Shown piece by piece: positions 59,965 through 64,000 of a DNA stretch of 64,000 nucleotides. The notes beneath the pieces were generated by a model. It saw nothing but the letters and a program-made list of their open reading frames with translations. It made no database searches and was not told where the DNA came from. Source of the DNA: Aphanomyces cochlioides (Eukaryota; Oomycota; Saprolegniomycetes; Saprolegniales; Verrucalvaceae); contig JAHQRK010000015.1 of NCBI GenBank assembly GCA_019828595.1, forward strand, positions 1 to 64,000. Reading direction: 5' to 3'. A program made the position numbers and the translations under genes. The first letter of the stretch is position 1. Every line of letters starts with the position of its first letter.

Positions 59965-59974
59965 CTTAGCTTGC
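59965..59974. other. Target-site duplication, right copy
   Basis: CTTAGCTTGC, identical to 45930-45939, directly abuts the right TIR. Confidence 0.8.
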
Positions 59975-60019
59975 CCGCCGAAGACTGATGTTACTCGTGG
60001 TGCAACAAATCGTCACAAA

Positions 60020-60175
60020 ACAGCGCCACTTGGCCCAATCCACGTTGAATGCACCAACTTGACGACGACGAGTATGTCCGCCTCAGGGCTCGTCTGCGGT
60101 GCGTTCGTGGAAGGTTCGCGTCGCTCCCTGGGCTGCTCATTATAGCGTTACTTGAGTGCTCCACTCGAGAGCCAT
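60020..60175 (+). repeat. Right arm of the older inverted repeat
   Basis: Diverged reverse complement of 45790-45903. It also contains CGTCTGCGGTGCGTTCGTGG, the core of the dispersed block repeated at 37852-37976, and it leads directly into the PHQD-family relic at 60228. The block therefore seems to be part of that family's upstream region. Confidence 0.75.
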
Positions 60176-60227
60176 CTTGTTTGGTACCCTTAGCATTGTT
60201 TAATTTGCTTTGAAGTGCTCTTGACCA

Positions 60228-60533
60228 ATACGTCTTTTGACTACCCTTGCGCTTGCTACGTGTGCTATTGTGGCGCTTAGTCGTCCCCACCAAGACGACG
60301 CTCCTGGCCGACGTTTGGGAGAACCCAACAATGGCAAATCCATGTACACTGGCGGCTACTCTGGCCGTCTTGAACAAGACAACCAAGGCCGCGTCGCCAA
60401 GCCAGATGACTATACAACCCGAAAGAAGGGCAAGAACTCGGGCTCGACTTCGAGCGGTCCAAAGCCAAAATCGCCCAAGAAGGAGAAGAATTCCGGATTC
60501 CGCTATGGCTATCCCCCCAAGCCCCAGGGCTAA
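60228..60533 (+). pseudogene. PHQD-family secreted protein, start codon lost (copy 2)
   Basis: The frame matches the 36672 gene through the signal peptide and motif (RLLTTLALATCAIVALS-RPHQDD), but the initiator position reads ATA (60228-60230) and a TGA lies two codons upstream. Only a TTG at 60237 could start the frame. The mature part differs from the palindrome copies: a Gly/Ser stretch, KPDDYTT, then a Lys/Ser/Gly/Pro-rich tail (GKNSGSTSSGPKPKSPKKEK) ending in YPPKPQG. The open frame of about 100 codons is otherwise clean, which suggests the start was lost recently or that a non-ATG start is used. Its upstream sequence is the right arm of the older inverted repeat. Confidence 0.6.
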
Positions 60534-61524
60534 TCCACGTCGCGAAAGGAATCGCCCAAGCGCCCGGGGGAGGTTCTAGATGTGTTTCCATCTCTCATAA
60601 CTCGTGAATCCAACATATCCTTTGTCAGGTCTCGGACTCAATTTCCCATTTGGACAATGACCCATGCCCCGCTTGGCGCATCTGCGGTGTCTTCGTGGAA
60701 TGCTCGAGGATTGCCCGGACGATGCACTCCACAAGACCACTCTTGTGACGAGTGCAAAGTTCATGGCGTCGTCGATGGGGCTTCAAACAAGTTGACTCTT
60801 GTGCATGTTGCCATTCGCTTTGGCAGCAACGGCCCCACGTTTCTCTGTTTCTACCGACTGGACGGGGTGGATGGCCGTAGTGGAAGAGTCGTTCTCGGAG
60901 TCTCTTCCTTGCTTCTCGATCGTCCAGTCGTTTGGCTGGGGCAGCTTCCATCTTGGGGAGATGGTTCCTTCTTCGCTCGACGCATGCCTCGATCATATCT
61001 TATAGTGCAAAGATTGCTCATCGAGGTGCAAGTGGTGCTGACCGTGTGTGGCTTGTAGAGCTCGACGACGCACTGCGATTTGCGATGGAATGCTCCAGCG
61101 TCGTGCGTTCCAAACAACAAGCCCAATCGCTTGATAACAGACGTGGCAGCTTCCATTCATCCGATCGAGTTTGCACCGATCCTCAGTCGGACAACCACGA
61201 TGCTGTTTGTAATTCTCGAAAACTCGATTATTGCAACCTCATTTGGCTGCATTCAGCGTCTCGTTCGACTGTCGTCGCGCCTACACCTTTGCCACGGTGG
61301 TCGTGGCAGGGTTGCTCATTGCTGAATCCAAACATAAACGACAAGGCAAGCCGTTCGCATGCCTGGCTAAGGATAATAACCGCTTTCTATGGCCATGGAT
61401 TCAGCCGCTGCGAGAGAGACTTCTCTCGCTGATGGACAATTGTCGAAAGGAAGCGCCTTTGGAAACACGTACGTCAACGCGATAACTCTTGCTATCGTGG
61501 GCTGTAAGTTATGACTAGCTTGCT
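60534..61524. other. No confident gene; one diverged dispersed-repeat block
   Basis: The segment 60669-60710 (CATCTGCGGTGTCTTCGTGG and neighbours) is a diverged copy of the block at 37852-37976. Overlapping open frames of 100-166 codons occur on both strands (60582-61058, 60932-61432, 60851-61156 and others). They lack known motifs and shadow each other, so I do not call a gene. Confidence 0.4.
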
Positions 61525-62105
61525 TCGTTTGGGTCATTCTCCAGAGACATTGCGCACACGCAATGAAACCTTTCGCGACGGTTCCTTCTAGCGGTACAGC
61601 CTTCTTTTCGGTGGTGATGGAGCCACTTGAGAATGGAGAGATGGCCACTCCAGGATCTTGAATCGGTTGCTCTTTGCCGCCAGAGAATATGGAGATGACC
61701 AGCGCGGACGATCAGAGAATATTTGGAGCTTTGGGCTTCCGTCGTGTCGTTGTATCGAGAGGAGAGAGCTCAGGACGATTGGAGCCGCAGCACAATTGTC
61801 AAATGTCCATTGCCAGCTGCAAACGCCATGGCATTCTGCGTGCATCCTTCCTTGCGGTGGCTATGGAGCCATTCCAGCACTTCTAGGTGGTTGTTCTGCG
61901 CCGCAAAGTCCATGGCTTTTGTCGTACAACCTGCAGTCGTATACCGATGTAACCACTGGATAACTTGGATGTGGTCTTTTTGAACGGCGGTGTCCATCGC
62001 ATTGGTCGTACATCCTTCATTGCATAGAGCCACTCAAGCATCACCAGGTCACCGCGCGTCTTGCAGCACCATCTATCGCGGCTGTCGTACAACCTGCTCG
62101 GCCAA
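61525..62105 (-). pseudogene. Ankyrin-repeat protein, frameshifted
   Basis: Read on the minus strand, four to five ankyrin units of the oomycete type follow each other: AGCTTAAIDGAARR / GDLVMLEWLYAM (a frameshift between), EGCTTNAMDTAVQKDHIQVIQWLHRY, AGCTTKAMDFAAQNNHLEVLEWLHSHR, EGCTQNAMAFAAGNGHLTIV, then after another frame change GHLSILKWLHHHRKEGCT. The units are 28-32 residues with the WLH and GCT..AM signatures and mediate protein binding in intact relatives. At least two frame changes and a stop after LRLQSS make this a relic. Its 5' end runs into the PHQD-family relic at 62160-62708 on the same strand, which may be coincidence or an old fusion. Confidence 0.75.
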
Positions 62106-62159
62106 AGGAGGCGAAGACAATTTATCCTTATCCCCTTGAAACCCTGACTTCCGATTAGA

Positions 62160-62708
62160 CTAGTGTTGTGGTGGAGACATTTGTCTTGTCCGTATGGTAG
62201 ATCCTTTTCGGGCGAAGTGAGCATCAATCTTTGTTCCCCAATCGCCCCCTCCCCGCCCACTATTGAACCAGCTACGGCATCTGCGATAGGGCCGACAGCC
62301 GCTCCATACACCACCAATTCTGCCACCCAGGAGCTTATTGCGAATACCTTGAACAGCACCGAACGGCGATCCAACAGCTAGGCCGCAAACCGCACCAACA
62401 GCATTGCCGCATGCGCGGCCTATTTTTTCAAACGTCCCCTCGCAATTGTCTTGCATGGGGGCCTGAGCTACTTGAGGCATTCGGCACTTCGTGGCTCGAC
62501 AACTCAGCGTATCCCGGACGTTTGGCCTTGGTGTTCTGGGCGAGTTTTCTTCCCTTTTGGCCTTGGACTTTCAGAACGCGACGAGGGTGGACTGCAAAGT
62601 CCATGGAAGTTGTTGAGGATGCCCCAACATGACCGGCGAGTCTTGGTGAGGTTGGTTGAAGGCCGCGACGGTAGATGCTGCAAGCGCGAGTGGAATGAAA
62701 ACACGCAT
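62160..62708 (-). pseudogene. PHQD-family secreted protein, frameshifted (copy 3)
   Basis: An ATG at 62708 opens a signal peptide (MRVFIPLALAASTVAAF) followed by NQPHQDSPVMLG, then the frame stops at 62571 after 45 codons. In the next frame the sequence continues STTSMDFAVHPRR ... GRKLAQNTKAKRPGYAEL..., basic as in copy 2. A third frame continues with a Gly/Ala-rich part (CGNAVGAVCGLAVGSPFGAV, then GAAVGPIADAVAGSIVGGEG), which looks like glycine-zipper-type hydrophobic sequence. At least two frameshifts separate the parts. The signal peptide differs in sequence from copies 1 and 2 but keeps PHQD in the same place, which argues that the motif is functionally constrained. An alternative is that the Gly-rich part belongs to a different gene. 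Confidence 0.5.
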
Positions 62709-62767
62709 CGTCAAGCGTTCGACGAGGGCAAATTGCAAAATGAAGAGTGAAAATACAGAAAAACCTG

Positions 62768-63228
62768 CTACCGTATTTCCTGTAAGGTTGTCACCACTAT
62801 TTTTTCCCATTGAGTTGTCACCACTGATATAATTATTTAAATGATTCATACAAATTTATAGTATACATTTATAATACAATCTGATGAAATTTTTCGGAGT
62901 TCCCCTTGAGTTGTCACCAGTCAGATCTTATTGGAAGAAATGCAATGGCTCAATTAGATACCAGGGCCATAAATTTGTCGTGTTCATGCGTTGCAGTCGG
63001 CAAACCTGGACCCAAATGAGCGTTGCAGGTTTTCATTCTCCCAAACTGGAGTCAGCCACTCGTAAAGTCGACATACGACTGCGGGGTGTTCTTGATAATA
63101 ATATGATTGGTAAATAAGTCTAATTTTTACCCAATCAAATGTACCTCGTTTTGATATCTGATTTCCTTTGGACTTGTCACCATTTTCGAAAATCATTCGT
63201 GGTGACAACCTTACGGGAAATACGGTAG
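62768..63228. mobile_element. Non-autonomous TIR element B (461 bp)
   Basis: The terminal inverted repeats of about 31 bp start CTACCGTATTTCC(T/C)GTAAGG and continue GTTGTCACCAC, with one mismatch. The word TTGTCACCA recurs at least four times inside (about 62788, 62815, 62915, 63176). The outer 18-19 bp are the same as in element A (44292-45595), but the inner word differs. No target duplication is clear and no protein is encoded. Confidence 0.85.
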
Positions 63229-63404
63229 TTTAAACACCTCGGATAGCTAAACGCCTTTCGAACTGAACAGGTTTTCAATCCACGGACAGATTTCCATATA
63301 ACGTTATGTAAGGATAATTTTAAATATCCGACAAATCCAACCGACAACTTCTTGATTGGACAAAATCAAGAAATTGTCGCCTCTGCTTTTCCTTCGTCCT
63401 TGTC

Positions 63405-64000
63405 GTCTGTTCAAGCTCTTCTTGTCCTTCGTTGTCGGCGCTTGACCAAGCTCTGTTTGTCCTTGTTTGTCGCCGTCTGTCCAAGCTCTACTTGTCCTTT
63501 GTCCTCGCCGTCTGTCCAAGCTCTGTCTGGCCTAATTGTCGCCTCCTGTCCCAACTCTGTTTGTCTTTGTTCGTCATTCTCTCCTCAAGCTCTCTTTGTC
63601 CTCGTCTGGCGCCGTCTGTCCAAGCTCTGTTTATCCTCGTTTGGCGCGGTCTGTCCAAGCTATGTTTGGCCTAGTATTTTTGCTGTACTAGTATGTCCAA
63701 GCTATATTTGACCTAGTTTTGTTGCTGTATGCCCAAGCTCTGTTGAGTTTAATTTGTCGCCTCCAGGCCAAGCTCTGTTTGGCCTTGTTCGCCGCTGTCT
63801 CTCCAAGTTCTCTTTGGCCTTGTTTTGTCGATGTTTGTCCAAGCTCTATTTGGCGTTTTCGTCGCTGTCTCTCCAAGCTCTGTTTGTCCTCGTTTGGCGC
63901 CGTCTACCCAAGCTCTGCTTAGCCTAGTTTTGTCGCCGTATGTCCAAACTCTGTGTCCGAGCTCTGTTCGGCCTCGTTCGTCGCCGTCCCTACGAGAATT
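63405..64000 (+). repeat. Degenerate 35-bp minisatellite
   Basis: About 16 copies of a 34-36 bp unit with consensus near GTCCAAGCTCTGTTTG followed by TCCTCGTTTGTCGCCGTCT run to the right edge of the window. The copies differ at many positions. The unit length is not a multiple of three, so the open frames across it are not protein-coding. Confidence 0.92.

Noticed and set aside
60582..61432. Frames of 158 and 166 codons on the plus strand with minus-strand counterparts
   Set aside because: Overlapping frames on both strands, no motif, and the first begins within a dispersed-repeat block. A real gene is possible but unsupported.
61658..61983. Plus-strand frames opposite the ankyrin relic
   Set aside because: Shadows of the minus-strand ankyrin repeats, which have clear family signatures.
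63352..63922. Frames of up to 119 codons rich in CPSS/KLCLS repeats
   Set aside because: Translations of the 35-bp minisatellite. The repeat period is not a multiple of three and frames shift from copy to copy.

Overview
The window looks like a repeat-rich stretch of a eukaryotic genome, most likely an oomycete of the Saprolegniales (Aphanomyces-like). That placement is an inference. It rests on ankyrin repeats of the EGCTTxAMDxAAxxxHLEVLxWLH type, on very short GT-AG introns (36-59 nt) in several genes, and on the mix of PIF/Harbinger, pogo-like, mariner, Tc1 and KDZ transposases. No bacterial signals, rRNA genes or convincing tRNA genes were seen. No housekeeping gene is visible.

Region 1 (1-36537) is a satellite of about 39 head-to-tail units of about 926 bp, open at the left edge of the window. 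Each unit holds three copies of one dyad, with consensus GTGATAG-N5/6-TATCAC followed by AGTTGC. Two copies are direct and one is inverted. A separate 6-bp-arm hairpin is also present. Single-base and 2-7 bp variants occur in blocks, which indicates segmental amplification. The array stops inside a truncated unit.

Region 2 (36386-38900) starts with a perfect inverted repeat (593-bp arms, 181-bp spacer). It contains the broken satellite end and two identical, convergent small secreted-protein genes. Scraps of the same gene family's upstream region follow. Other members lie at 60228-60533 (start codon lost) and 62160-62708 (frameshifted). All three share a signal peptide followed at once by a PHQD motif.

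Region 3 (38919-45600) holds a frameshifted PIF/Harbinger transposase with its Myb-like partner gene, a decayed pogo-like transposase, and a terminal-inverted-repeat (TIR) element with a second TIR element nested in it.

Region 4 (45940-59964) is best read as one 14-kb DNA transposon. It has 39-bp TIRs (35/39 identical) and a 10-bp target duplication. It carries a broken KDZ (Kyakuja/Dileera/Zisupton) transposase and a multi-exon accessory gene with a SAP-like segment. It has itself been invaded by a Stowaway/plant-type mariner inserted in the KDZ reading frame, by an apparently intact Tc1 (DD34E) placed exactly at the centre of a palindromic MITE, and by a small TIR element with a helix-turn-helix ORF. 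Its own insertion point lies in the loop of an older inverted repeat.

Region 5 (59975-64000) has the second and third PHQD-family relics, an ankyrin-repeat pseudogene, a 461-bp TIR element whose ends match those of the element at 44292-45595, and a degenerate 35-bp minisatellite running off the right edge.
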